A stretch of DNA of 64,000 nt from NCBI RefSeq assembly GCF_000721105.1, contig NZ_JOEV01000046.1:1-64000 (forward strand). The letters are read 5' to 3'. A model generated the notes under the pieces. It saw only the letters and a list, made by a program, of their open reading frames with translations. It made no database searches and was not told the origin of the DNA. A program made the translations under genes and the position numbers. Shown one piece after another: positions 27,577 through 36,436 of this stretch. Position 1 is the first letter of the stretch; every line of letters starts with the position of its first letter. This DNA is from Streptomyces cellulosae. Its GTDB lineage: Bacteria > Actinomycetota > Actinomycetes > Streptomycetales > Streptomycetaceae.

Positions 27577-27858
27577 GCCGGTCCCCCAGGGATGCTCGAA
27601 CTGCCTCTTTGGACTGATTCCACTTTTCGACAACACGCAACATACGCCTGGGAATTCCCGCCCGCCAGCAAGGAAAGGCTCGGCTAACCTGCGGTTTCAT
27701 CCCTCACCGCTCATCCGTGGAGGAGCTCGCACAGATGTCGACCGGGTGACTCCGAGGTGCGGACGGCTGCACGGAACACCACACCGGGGACAGTTCCGCA
27801 AAGGGTTCCGCGCCCCGGAAACGTCTTCGGGCGGCGCCCCCGAGAGGAGAAGCCGCGT

Positions 27859-28878
27859 ATGGCATCGATCGCCTGCACTCCCTCCGCCCCGGCGTCCGCG
27901 AACGCCACCGAGCTCCGCGAGCGGGCCCGCGGCGCACTGCTCGGCCTGGCCGTCGGGGACGCCCTGGGCGCCCCGGCCGAGAACATGAAGCCCTCCGAGA
28001 TCCGCGCGCGCTGGGGCCGCATCACCGGCTACGTCACCGACACCCCCGCCGGCACGGACGACACCGAGTACGCGATCTTCTCCGGCCTCCTCCTGGCCCG
28101 CCACGGCTCCGCGCTCACTCCGGCCCATGTGGAGGCGGCCTGGCACGAGTGGATCGCCGACTGCCACGAGGGCCCCTTCCGGGGCGCCGGCTTCAGCGAA
28201 CGCGGCACCCTGGAGAACCTCCGCCGGGGCCTGGCCGCCCCCATCTCGGCCCAGCACCGCCACGCCTGGAGCGATGGCCTCGCCATGCGCGCGGCCCCCT
28301 TCGGCGTCTTCGCGTCGGGCCGCCCGGCCGAGGCCGCCCGCCTGGTCGCGATCGACGGCTCGGTGAGCCACGACGGCGAGGGGATCTACGGCGGCCAGGC
28401 GGTCGCGGCAGGGGTGGCGGCGGCGATGGCGGGCGCCCCGACCGTCGCGGTGGTCGCCTCGGCCCTGGCGGTCGTCCCCGACGACTCCTGGACGGCCCGC
28501 TCCCTGCGCCGTGCGGTGGCGGTGGCCCACCGGGGCGAACGCGCGGTCCGCTCCGCCGTCGTCATCGGCGGCTACCCCTGGACCGACCTGGCCCCCGAAG
28601 CGGTCGCCCTCGCCTTCGGCGCCTACGCGGCAGCCGACGGCGACTTCGTTCAAGCGGTCCTGACAGCCGTCAACATGGGCCGCGACGCCGACACCACGGC
28701 AGCGGTGGCCGGCGCCCTGGCCGGCGCGACCGGCGGAGCCGCCACTATCCCGCCCGCCTGGGCCTCGGCCATCGGCCCGGCCCGCGGCAGCTGCCTCCCG
28801 TCCATGGCGGGCCACCACATCCTCGACGTGGCGGAACTCCTGATGCCGACCCCCAAGGGATCGGAGGTGCCCGCATGA
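27859..28878 (+). CDS. ADP-ribosylglycohydrolase family protein 1
   Basis: 339 aa from ATG 27859, preceded by GAGAGGAGAAG. It has the DraG/ARH hallmarks: RARGALLGLAVGDALGAPAEN near 22-42, the metal-binding GTDDTEY (Asp at about 67-68) and, near the C-terminus, NMGRDADTTAAVAGALAGA, giving the second Asp pair. All expected Mg2+ ligands are present, so it should be catalytic, cleaving an ADP-ribosyl or related N- or O-glycosidic bond. First gene of a six-gene operon in which every later gene overlaps or nearly abuts its predecessor. A GTG at 27757 is in frame but lacks support. Confidence 0.88.
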   Translation: MASIACTPSAPASANATELRERARGALLGLAVGDALGAPAENMKPSEIRARWGRITGYVTDTPAGTDDTEYAIFSGLLLARHGSALTPAHVEAAWHEWIADCHEGPFRGAGFSERGTLENLRRGLAAPISAQHRHAWSDGLAMRAAPFGVFASGRPAEAARLVAIDGSVSHDGEGIYGGQAVAAGVAAAMAGAPTVAVVASALAVVPDDSWTARSLRRAVAVAHRGERAVRSAVVIGGYPWTDLAPEAVALAFGAYAAADGDFVQAVLTAVNMGRDADTTAAVAGALAGATGGAATIPPAWASAIGPARGSCLPSMAGHHILDVAELLMPTPKGSEVPA

Positions 28879-30374
28879 CCCCGCCGACCCCCTGGGCCGA
28901 GGGCATCACGACGGTTACGACACCGACGGAACCGCTGGAACCACTGGAACCGGAGTGCACGACGGCGGTCGAGCCGGCCGAACGGGAGACGACGGTCACG
29001 GCCGAGCCGCTCGAACCCGAGCCCTCGACCGCGGCGGAACTGCTCGAACCGGTCGGACCCGAGCCCCCGATCACGGGCGAGCTGCTCGCACCCGAATCCA
29101 CGTCAACGGCGGAGCCGCTCGAACCGCCGGCCGCGGACGGCGAGAACACCCCACCTGGGCCACCCGCACCCGACGACGAAAGCAGCACGGGTGGTCCGGG
29201 TGGGAACACTCCGGCCGAAGGCCAAGCCGAGGCCGTTCAACCCGCCTCGCCCGCCCCGCAACACCACCGCATCGAGGGTCTCCTGCTCGGCCTGGCCGCA
29301 GGCGACGCCGCCGGGTGGCCCGCCGCCCGCCATCGAGCCGTCCGGATGCCCGACTGGACCCGCCGCCTCACCCGCGAACTGGACACCTTCGCCGAACAGA
29401 ACGCGACGACCACCCTCCCTGTCCCCATCGCCCTGAACCAACCCCCGGAACCCCTCTACCTCGGCCCCTCGGACGACGCCGAGTGGGCGGCCTTCACCGC
29501 CGAGGCCCTTCTCCGCGCGGGCGACGACACCGCCCTCGGCGACCTCAGCCGAGAACGCCGTACCCGCGCCGCCATCGACCTGACCTGGAACGCCGTAGCC
29601 GGCGAGGTCGCCGCCGCGGCGAACCGCGCCCCCGAGATCGAGTCCGCCGTCCTCCCTCTCCGCGCCCGCATCTCCGTCCGCGCCGGCCTCGGCAACCTCG
29701 CCACCGGCCTGCGCCCGCCCGCCACCGGCCACGACAACCCGCACTACTTCGACGACGCGGCCTGCGTCCGGGCCTGCGTCCTCGCCGTGGCCCACCCCGG
29801 CGACCCGCAGGGCGCCGCCGACCTGGCCGAGTTCGACGCCCGCTACACCCAGGACGGCGACGGCGTGCACGGCGCCCGCGCGATGGCGGCGGCCGTGTCC
29901 CTCGCCCTCGCCGGAGCCGACGTACAGACATGCGCGACCGCCGCGCTCGCCGAGCTCCCCGAGTCCACCGAGATCGGCCGCAACGCCCGCCACGCGCTCC
30001 GGCTGGCCCACGACGCTCAGAGCGCCTTCGCCCTGGTCCCCCTGCTCGAGCACCAGATCGTCGACCACGTCTACAGCTACGGCGTCGCGGCCGCCGAAAC
30101 CGTCCCGGTCGCCCTCGCCCTGGCCACCGCGGCACACGGCCGGATCGCGGAGGCGGTACCGGCGGCTGCCTGCCTCTCCCGGGTCGCCGACTCCGCCCCG
30201 GCCCTCGCGGGCGCACTCACCGGCGCGTTGGGCGGCGGCGGGGCGATCCCCGCTTCCTGGCGGGAGGCCTGCCGCACCCTCTCCGGCTGCGCGCTCCCCC
30301 GCCTCACCGGGACCGACCTGGTGGAACTCGCCGAACTCCTGGAAGCCGCACAACCAACCCCGCCAGAGGGATGA
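28875..30374 (+). CDS. ADP-ribosylglycohydrolase family protein 2, degenerate active site
   Basis: 499 aa; ATGA overlap with the preceding gene. Residues 1-130 are an acidic Glu/Pro/Thr-rich region with repeated EPLEPE-like units. The ADP-ribosylglycohydrolase fold starts at IEGLLLGLAAGDAAGWPAA (about 135). The first metal motif reads SDDAEW instead of xDDTxx, and the second reads SRVADSAPALAGAL, replacing the first Asp of GRDxDT by Val. It is therefore probably impaired or non-catalytic, perhaps a structural or regulatory partner of the neighbouring paralogues. The low-complexity N-terminus is unusual for the family. Confidence 0.82.
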   Translation: MTPPTPWAEGITTVTTPTEPLEPLEPECTTAVEPAERETTVTAEPLEPEPSTAAELLEPVGPEPPITGELLAPESTSTAEPLEPPAADGENTPPGPPAPDDESSTGGPGGNTPAEGQAEAVQPASPAPQHHRIEGLLLGLAAGDAAGWPAARHRAVRMPDWTRRLTRELDTFAEQNATTTLPVPIALNQPPEPLYLGPSDDAEWAAFTAEALLRAGDDTALGDLSRERRTRAAIDLTWNAVAGEVAAAANRAPEIESAVLPLRARISVRAGLGNLATGLRPPATGHDNPHYFDDAACVRACVLAVAHPGDPQGAADLAEFDARYTQDGDGVHGARAMAAAVSLALAGADVQTCATAALAELPESTEIGRNARHALRLAHDAQSAFALVPLLEHQIVDHVYSYGVAAAETVPVALALATAAHGRIAEAVPAAACLSRVADSAPALAGALTGALGGGGAIPASWREACRTLSGCALPRLTGTDLVELAELLEAAQPTPPEG

Positions 30375-30382
30375 TTCCGGGC

Positions 30383-31606
30383 ATGACACCCAAAACAGAA
30401 GAAAGCCGAGGAACGGGTCGCGGAACGAGCGGCGGAACGAGCCGAGGAACGAGCCGGGAAGCGAACCTGGACGAGCGCATCACCGGCGCCCTGGTCGGCG
30501 CGGCCGTCGGTGACGCCCTGGGCGGCCCGGTCGAGGGCTACTCCCCCGAGCAGATCGTCGAACGCCACGGCGACCGCGTCCACGGCATCGTCGGCCCCTG
30601 GAACGGCGACGCCTGGCGCACCGCCCGCCCCCTCGCGCCGTACCACAAGGGCGACGGGCACGTCACCGACGACACCTTGATGACCCACGCACTCGTACGG
30701 GTCTACGCGCGGGTCCGCGACCACCTCGACGCGTACGCGGTCGCCGACCACCTGGTCCCGGAGCTGATGACGACCCCGCGCTGGATCCCGGAGCTGGAGG
30801 CCGAGGCGCTCCCCCTCCACCGGATCTTCCTCGCGGAGAAGTGGCTGGTGGCGCGCCTCCACTACGGCCACATCGACCCCCGCGAGGCCGGCGTCGGCAA
30901 CATCGTCAACTGCGGCGCCGCGATGTACATGGCCCCGGTCGGCCTGGTCAACGCGGCCAACCCCGGGGCCGCTTACACCGAGGCCCTCGACATCGCGGGC
31001 GCCCACCAGTCGTCGTACGGCCGTGAGGCGGCGGCCGTCCTCGCGGCGGCGGTGGCAGCGGCGACCGCACCCGCCGCGACCCCCGAGTCGGTCGTGTCCA
31101 CCTGCCTCTCCCTGGCGAAGGACGGCACCCGTCAGGCGATCGAGAAGGTCTGCGAAACGGCATCCCGCCACTCGGACTTCGAGTCGGCGCTGACTCCGCT
31201 CCGAGAGGCGGTCGCCCCCTACGACACCGTGGGTCCCGACTACCGCGTCCCCTGCCTCGGCGCCCGCCGCCCGTCCCGCCTGCACTCGATCGAGGAACTC
31301 CCCATCGCTCTGGGCATGTTGCTCGTCGCCGACGGCGACTACCGCCACACCGTTCTCGGCGCGGTGAACTACGGCCGCGACTGCGACTCCATCGCGACGA
31401 TGGCGGGCGCGCTCGCCGGCGCCCTCGGTTCCCCGGTCCCGGACGACTGGTCGAAGCAGGTGTCCGAGGCAAGCCGCCTGGACCTGTGGGCACCGGCGAC
31501 GACCCTCACGGCCGTGACCCGGGAGATCTTCGAAAGGGACGTCCACCGCCGCCGCGCCCATGAAGCGGCGTTCACGCAGATCGGAGGCCCCGGATGCTCC
31601 GACTGA
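30383..31606 (+). CDS. ADP-ribosylglycohydrolase family protein 3
   Basis: 407 aa from ATG 30383; an ATG at 30371 overlaps the previous stop (ATGA) and may be used instead. After a Gly/Thr/Ser/Arg-rich start (about 1-25) comes ITGALVGAAVGDALGGPVEGY, the metal motif HVTDDTLMTH (about 93-102) and NYGRDCDSIATMAGALAGA near residue 335, all intact. The segment NCGAAMYMAPVGLVNAANP is characteristic of the larger ADP-ribosylglycohydrolase subgroup. Likely catalytic. The substrate is unknown; the operon context suggests a small-molecule glycoside rather than a protein, but this is inference. Confidence 0.88.
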   Translation: MTPKTEESRGTGRGTSGGTSRGTSREANLDERITGALVGAAVGDALGGPVEGYSPEQIVERHGDRVHGIVGPWNGDAWRTARPLAPYHKGDGHVTDDTLMTHALVRVYARVRDHLDAYAVADHLVPELMTTPRWIPELEAEALPLHRIFLAEKWLVARLHYGHIDPREAGVGNIVNCGAAMYMAPVGLVNAANPGAAYTEALDIAGAHQSSYGREAAAVLAAAVAAATAPAATPESVVSTCLSLAKDGTRQAIEKVCETASRHSDFESALTPLREAVAPYDTVGPDYRVPCLGARRPSRLHSIEELPIALGMLLVADGDYRHTVLGAVNYGRDCDSIATMAGALAGALGSPVPDDWSKQVSEASRLDLWAPATTLTAVTREIFERDVHRRRAHEAAFTQIGGPGCSD

Positions 31607-33081
31607 CCTGGGTCCAGCCGGAGGACCTGCTCGGCCACGAACTCCGCCAGGCGCAGCAGGACGGCCGGGAGCCCCAGGCGATCGCGGCGCGATGGAAAGC
31701 GGCCGGCGGCTCACAGGCCCCCCTGCGAGCGGGCGCCTCACCGAAACCGCCGTCGAGATACCTGCGTCAGCTCGCCGAGGACCTGCTGGACGAACTGGCG
31801 CACCTGCCCAGCCAGTTCACGGACAGCGAGCCTACGGGCCTCGCGAAGATCAAGGCGGGCTGTCCCGCTTGGCCCGCCCCGACCGCGGGTGGCCGTGCCG
31901 ATGGGGCCATGCGGGTTCCCTCGCTCGACCGAAGCCGAGAGCGGGGCAGGCGGGGCGCGGGCGACGCCCCGCCGGCGCCGGGCTCCGCGACCCACCCCCG
32001 GCCCGTCCCCACCCAGGCCCGTCTGGAAGCAGCCTGGCTGGGCCGAGCCGCGGGCTGCCTCCTGGGCAAACCGGTGGAGAAGCTCCCCCTCACCGGCATC
32101 CGCCAACTGGCCGCATCCACCGGCAACTGGCCCCTGAGCACGTACTTCACAGCCCGAGGAGTTCCCGCCGGGCTCCTTCGCGCCCACCCCTGGAACCGCC
32201 GCTCGGCGACGACCTCCCTCGCCGAGAACATCGACGGCATGCCCGAGGACGACGACCTCAACTACCCTCTCCTGAACCTCCTCCTGCTCCAACGCCACGG
32301 CAAGGACTTCACCACCGCGGACGTAGCGGCCCTCTGGCTCGAGGAACTCCCCGCCGGCCGCACGTTCACCGCCGAACGCGTCGCCTACCGCAACCTCCTC
32401 ACCGGCCTGGAACCCCCGCACACGGCCCGCCACCGCAACCCCTTCCGCGAATGGATCGGGGCCCTGATCCGCGCCGACGTCCATGGCTGGACCAACCCCG
32501 GCGACCCGGCCGCCGCGGCCGAACAGGCTCACCGCGACGCCACCCTCACCCACACCGCCAACGGCGTCTACGCGGCCATGTTCACCGCTGCCACCATCGC
32601 CGCCGCCACCGCCGACGACCCCACCGACATCCACACCGCACTCCGCACCGGCCTCACCGTCGTCCCCCCGGCTTCCCGGCTCGCCCAGGCCGTCCACCAC
32701 GCCCTGCAACTGGCCCGAACCCACGACAACTTCGACACGGTCGTCGACGAACTCCACGCCACTCACGCGCACACCCACCACTGGGTCCACGCCATCCCCA
32801 ACACCGCCCTGATCGCCGCCGCCCTCACCCACGCGAACGGCGACTTCACGGGCTCCATCTGCCGTGCCGTGTCCGGCGGTTGGGACACCGACTCCAACGG
32901 CGCCACGACCGGCAGCATCGCCGCCCTCCTCGCCGGCTCACCGTCCGCCCTCCCCGACCGCTGGACGGCCCCGCTGAAGAACCGCCTGGCCACGAGCGTC
33001 GGCGACTTCGACGGCACCGGCTTCGACACCGTCGCCCGCCTCACGCACGACCTCGCCCACCTGGAGGGACCCCGCCCATGA
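31594..33081 (+). CDS. ADP-ribosylglycohydrolase family protein 4 with N-terminal extension
   Basis: 495 aa; start lies 13 bp inside the previous gene and has GGAGG six bases upstream. Residues 1-45 form a conserved-looking segment (TWVQPEDLLGHELRQA), followed by a Pro/Arg-rich linker to about 140. The glycohydrolase domain opens EAAWLGRAAGCLLGKPVEK and has MPEDDDLNY as first metal motif and SGGWDTDSNGATTGS as second. This WDTDSNGAT form marks a subgroup different from paralogues 1 and 3. The next gene starts in an ATGA overlap. Likely catalytic; substrate unknown. Confidence 0.87.
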   Translation: MLRLTWVQPEDLLGHELRQAQQDGREPQAIAARWKAAGGSQAPLRAGASPKPPSRYLRQLAEDLLDELAHLPSQFTDSEPTGLAKIKAGCPAWPAPTAGGRADGAMRVPSLDRSRERGRRGAGDAPPAPGSATHPRPVPTQARLEAAWLGRAAGCLLGKPVEKLPLTGIRQLAASTGNWPLSTYFTARGVPAGLLRAHPWNRRSATTSLAENIDGMPEDDDLNYPLLNLLLLQRHGKDFTTADVAALWLEELPAGRTFTAERVAYRNLLTGLEPPHTARHRNPFREWIGALIRADVHGWTNPGDPAAAAEQAHRDATLTHTANGVYAAMFTAATIAAATADDPTDIHTALRTGLTVVPPASRLAQAVHHALQLARTHDNFDTVVDELHATHAHTHHWVHAIPNTALIAAALTHANGDFTGSICRAVSGGWDTDSNGATTGSIAALLAGSPSALPDRWTAPLKNRLATSVGDFDGTGFDTVARLTHDLAHLEGPRP

Positions 33082-34286
33082 CCCACCCTGAACGGAAGTT
33101 CCCCGCCCCGCTCACCGGCCTGCGCGTCCTCGACCTCGCCACCCTCTTCGCCGGCCCCCTCGCCGCCACCCTGCTCGGCGACTTCGGCGCGGAGGTCATC
33201 AAGGTCGAGCACCCGACGAGACCCGACCCGTCCCGAGGCCACGGCCCGTCGAAGAACGGCGTGGGCCTGTGGTGGAAGGTGCTGGGCCGCAACAAGCGCA
33301 CGATCACGCTGGACCTCTCCGCCCCCGGCGGCCGCGACACCCTCCTCCGCCTGGCCGCCACCGCGGACGTCGTCATCGAGAACTTCCGTCCCGGCACCCT
33401 GGAGAAGTGGGACCTCGGCTGGGAGGACCTGTCCGCCGCCAACCCCCGTCTCGTCCTCACCCGTGTCACCGGCTTCGGCCAGTTCGGCCCCTCGGCCCAC
33501 CGCCCCGGCTTCGGCACTCTCGCCGAGGCGATGAGCGGCTTCGCCGCGATCACCGGCGAACCGGACGCGCCCCCGACGCTCCCGCCCTTCGGCCTCGCCG
33601 ACTCCATCGCGGGCCTGGCGACGGCGTACGCGGTGATGACGGCCCTCGCCGCCCGCGACCGCACCGCCGCGGGCCAGGTCGTCGACATGGCGCTCATCGA
33701 GCCGATCCTGACCGCCCTCGGCCCGCAGCCGACCTGGTACGACCAGCTCGGCTACGTGCAGGAACGCACCGGCAACCGTTCCGCCAACAACGCCCCGCGC
33801 AACACGTACCGCACAGCGGACGGCACCTGGGTGGCCGTCTCCACCTCCGCCCAGTCGATCGCCGAGCGCGTGATGCACCTGGTCGGCCGCCCGGAACTGG
33901 TCGACGAACCGTGGTTCGCGACGGGCGCCGGCCGGGCCGCCCACGCCGACGTCCTCGACGATGCGGTCGGCACCTGGATCGCCGCCCGCACGCGCACCGA
34001 CGTCCTCGCGGCCTTCGAGAAGGCTCAGGCGGCCGTCGCCCCGATCCAGGACGTACGGGACGTGATGGCCGACCCGCAGTACCAGGCACTGAACACGGTC
34101 ACCACGGTCGACGACCCCGAACTGGGCCCCCTGCGCATGCAGAACGTCCTCTTCCGTCTCTCCTCCACCCCCGGCGAGATCCGCTGGGCGGGCCGCCCGC
34201 ACGGTGCGGACACGGAGGAGGTCCTCACCGAACTGGGTCTGTCGGCGATCGAACTGACCGCGCTGCGCAAGGCGGGCGCGGTATGA
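33078..34286 (+). CDS. Class III CoA-transferase (CaiB/BaiF family)
   Basis: 402 aa; ATGA overlap with paralogue 4 and GGAGGG upstream. Family III features: LRVLDLATLFAGPLAATLLGD, GAEVIKVEHP, VVIENFRPGTLEKWDLG and a likely nucleophilic Asp in GLADSIAGL (about 174). It would move CoA between carboxylic acids. The adjacent CitE-like lyase suggests that the pair activates and then cleaves a malate- or citramalate-type acid, as such pairs do in itaconate or citramalate degradation. Direct substrate evidence is absent. Confidence 0.9.
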   Translation: MTHPERKFPAPLTGLRVLDLATLFAGPLAATLLGDFGAEVIKVEHPTRPDPSRGHGPSKNGVGLWWKVLGRNKRTITLDLSAPGGRDTLLRLAATADVVIENFRPGTLEKWDLGWEDLSAANPRLVLTRVTGFGQFGPSAHRPGFGTLAEAMSGFAAITGEPDAPPTLPPFGLADSIAGLATAYAVMTALAARDRTAAGQVVDMALIEPILTALGPQPTWYDQLGYVQERTGNRSANNAPRNTYRTADGTWVAVSTSAQSIAERVMHLVGRPELVDEPWFATGAGRAAHADVLDDAVGTWIAARTRTDVLAAFEKAQAAVAPIQDVRDVMADPQYQALNTVTTVDDPELGPLRMQNVLFRLSSTPGEIRWAGRPHGADTEEVLTELGLSAIELTALRKAGAV

Positions 34287-35161
34287 CGCAGCCCCCTCTG
34301 ACCTGGCTGTACGCCCCCGGAGACCGCCCGCACGTCGTCACCAAGGCCCTGGCCGCCGGCGCCGACGTCGTGATCGTCGACCTGGAGGACGCCGTCGCCC
34401 CCGACCGCAAGGACTACGCCCGCGCGGCCACCGCCGACCTCCTCGCCGCACCGCAGCCGGTCCCGGTCCATGTCCGTGTGAACGCCCTCGGCAGCCCGGC
34501 CGCCGACGCGGACCTGAAGGCGGTGGCCGCGCTCCCGGGCGTCTCGGGCCTGCGCCTGCCCAAGGTGACCTCCCCGGAACAGATCGTCCGCATCGCCGAG
34601 AACATCACCGAGATCCTCGCCCGGAACAGCACCGAGAACAGCACCGAGGCCACGGACTCCGCCGACGGAACCGCACCGCCGCTGTACGCCCTCCTGGAGA
34701 CGGCCCTCGGCATCGAACGCGCCCACGCCGTCGCCCGCGCGCACGGCGCCCTGCGCGGCATCGCCCTCGGCGAGGCGGACCTCCGCGCCGACCTGGGCGT
34801 ACGTGACGACGCGGGTCTCGACTGGTCCCGCTCCCGCGTCATCGTCGCCGCCCGGGCGGCGGGCCTTCCCCCACCGCCCCAATGCGTCCACCCCGACACC
34901 CGTGACCTGAAGGGCCTCGCCGCCTCCTGCGCCCATGGTCGTGCCCTGGGCTTCCTCGGCCGGGCCGCCATCCATCCCCGCCAGCTCCCGATCATCGAGC
35001 GTGCCTATCGCCCCACGGAGCAGGAGATCGAGGAGGCGGAGACGATCATCAAGGCGGCCACGACCGAAAGGGGAGCCCAGGCGCTTCCCGACGGCACCTT
35101 CATCGACGCGGCGGTGGTGGCAACGGCCCACCGCACCCTGGCCCTGGCCCGCCGTCATTAG
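34283..35161 (+). CDS. CitE-like (HpcH/HpaI family) CoA-ester lyase
   Basis: 292 aa; ATGA overlap with the CoA-transferase gene. TIM-barrel lyase motifs: WLYAPGDRP at the start, VIVDLEDAVAPDRK (about 32-45), LLETALGIERA (about 137), ALGEADLRADLG (Mg2+ ligands) and GFLGRAAIHPRQ near 235. It should cleave a malyl-, citramalyl- or 3-hydroxyacyl-CoA ester. Last gene of the operon; a strong hairpin 41 bp downstream ends it. Whether the true substrate is linked to the four glycohydrolases upstream is an open question. Confidence 0.9.
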   Translation: MTQPPLTWLYAPGDRPHVVTKALAAGADVVIVDLEDAVAPDRKDYARAATADLLAAPQPVPVHVRVNALGSPAADADLKAVAALPGVSGLRLPKVTSPEQIVRIAENITEILARNSTENSTEATDSADGTAPPLYALLETALGIERAHAVARAHGALRGIALGEADLRADLGVRDDAGLDWSRSRVIVAARAAGLPPPPQCVHPDTRDLKGLAASCAHGRALGFLGRAAIHPRQLPIIERAYRPTEQEIEEAETIIKAATTERGAQALPDGTFIDAAVVATAHRTLALARRH

Positions 35162-35201
35162 GCCCGTTTCGTCAGGCCTGTTCGTCCCGCCCCAACGCGA
35201 C

Positions 35202-35230
35202 GAGGGCGCCCGGAGATCCGGGGCGCCCTC
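35202..35230. terminator. Bidirectional terminator between the lyase gene and lgt
   Basis: GAGGGCGCCC (35202-35211) and GGGCGCCCTC (35221-35230) form a 10-bp perfect stem with a 9-base loop, between convergent genes ending at 35161 (plus) and 35250 (minus). Confidence 0.85.
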
Positions 35231-35249
35231 ATCGTCGTACGACCGAACG

Positions 35250-36266
35250 TCAGCTCTTCTTCGCCGACCCGGCCTCGTCCTTCGCGTCGTCCTTGACCAC
35301 GTCGTCCTTGGCCCCGTCGTCCTTCACCGCGTCGTCCTTCGCCTCCGCGTCGGTCTCCGACTCGGTGTCGCCGCGACCGGCGGCCCCGTCCGAGCCGGCG
35401 GCCTCGTCGGACCCGTCGGTGTCGTCCGACCCGTCGGTCCCACCGTCCAGGCCACCCGGCTCGACCACGGTCTCCCGTCCCGGCCGCTTCTTCGCCGACA
35501 CCACCATGTACACGACCGCGAGCAGGAACACGACCAGCGCGGTCCAGTTGTTCAGCCGCAGGCCCAGGAGGTGGTGGGCGTCGTCGATGCGCATGTACTC
35601 GATCCAGAACCGGCCCACGCAGTACGACGCGACGTACAGCGCGAACGCCCGCCCGTGCCCGAGCCTGAAGCGGCGGTCCGCCCAGATCACCAGGGCCGCG
35701 ACGCCGAGGCACCACAGCGACTCGTACAGGAACGTCGGGTGGTAGGTGCCCGGCACCCGGCCGTCCGTCGACGAGGTGATCTTCAGCGCCCAGGGGAGAT
35801 CGGTGGCCTTGCCGTACAGCTCCTGGTTGAACCAGTTGCCCCAGCGGCCGATCGCCTGCGCGACGGCGATACCCGGGGCGAGAGCGTCGGCCCAGGCCGG
35901 CAGCGGGATGCCCCGGCGCCGACAGCCGATCCACGCGCCCACCGCACCGAGCGCGATCGCGCCCCAGATGCCGAGGCCGCCCTCCCAGATCTTGAAGGCG
36001 TCCACCCAGTCACGGCCCTCGCTGAAGTACAGCTCGTAGTCCGTGATCACGTGGTAGAGCCGGCCGCCGACCAGACCGAACGGCACGGCCCAGACCGCGA
36101 TGTCGGCCACCGTGCCGGCCCGCCCGCCCCGGGCGAGCCAGCGCTTGTTGCCGAGCCAGACGGCTACGAAGACGCCGATGATGATGCAGAACGCGTAGCC
36201 GCGCAGCGGAATGGGGCCGAGATGCAGCACCCCGCGCGACGGGCTGGGAATGTAGGCAAGTTCCAT
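35250..36266 (-). CDS. lgt: Prolipoprotein diacylglyceryl transferase
   Basis: 338 aa from ATG 36266. It moves diacylglycerol from phosphatidylglycerol to the lipobox Cys of prelipoproteins in the membrane. About seven membrane segments are visible; signature stretches are GGRLYHVITDYELY, KIWEGGLGIWGA and AIGRWGNWFNQELYG (Arg about 141, Asn about 144, Glu about 149), plus GRFWIEYMRID. The last 60 residues form an acidic Asp/Lys/Ser-rich tail built partly of five-residue repeats. It lies downstream of the trp genes on the same strand. Confidence 0.95.
   Translation of the reverse strand: MELAYIPSPSRGVLHLGPIPLRGYAFCIIIGVFVAVWLGNKRWLARGGRAGTVADIAVWAVPFGLVGGRLYHVITDYELYFSEGRDWVDAFKIWEGGLGIWGAIALGAVGAWIGCRRRGIPLPAWADALAPGIAVAQAIGRWGNWFNQELYGKATDLPWALKITSSTDGRVPGTYHPTFLYESLWCLGVAALVIWADRRFRLGHGRAFALYVASYCVGRFWIEYMRIDDAHHLLGLRLNNWTALVVFLLAVVYMVVSAKKRPGRETVVEPGGLDGGTDGSDDTDGSDEAAGSDGAAGRGDTESETDAEAKDDAVKDDGAKDDVVKDDAKDEAGSAKKS
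35286..35345. repeat. Four 15-bp tandem repeats in the lgt 3' end
   Basis: Units start at 35286, 35301, 35316 and 35331, each beginning GTCGTCCTT. On the coding strand they encode repeated (A/V)KDD(x) pentapeptides in the acidic tail of Lgt, so the array is in frame. Confidence 0.85.
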
Positions 36267-36436
36267 GGCAGGGTCGACGCTACCCTGCCGGGCCGCGCGC
36301 ACGGCAGGCAGCCCGGCTACGGGTCCATAACAGGCAGGCGTGAAACCGCCCATGCGCCCACCCGCTGCCGGTCAGCCTTTGTCGCATCCCTTGTCGCCAC
36401 CCTTTGCCGCACCGCTCGTCGGCCATCTCTTGCCGG

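Noticed and set aside
27735..27749. Four-codon upstream frame (Met-Ser-Thr-Gly) with GGAGGAG before it, ahead of the glycohydrolase operon
   Set aside because: The ribosome site is good, but a four-codon frame is easily found by chance and no attenuation structure could be shown.
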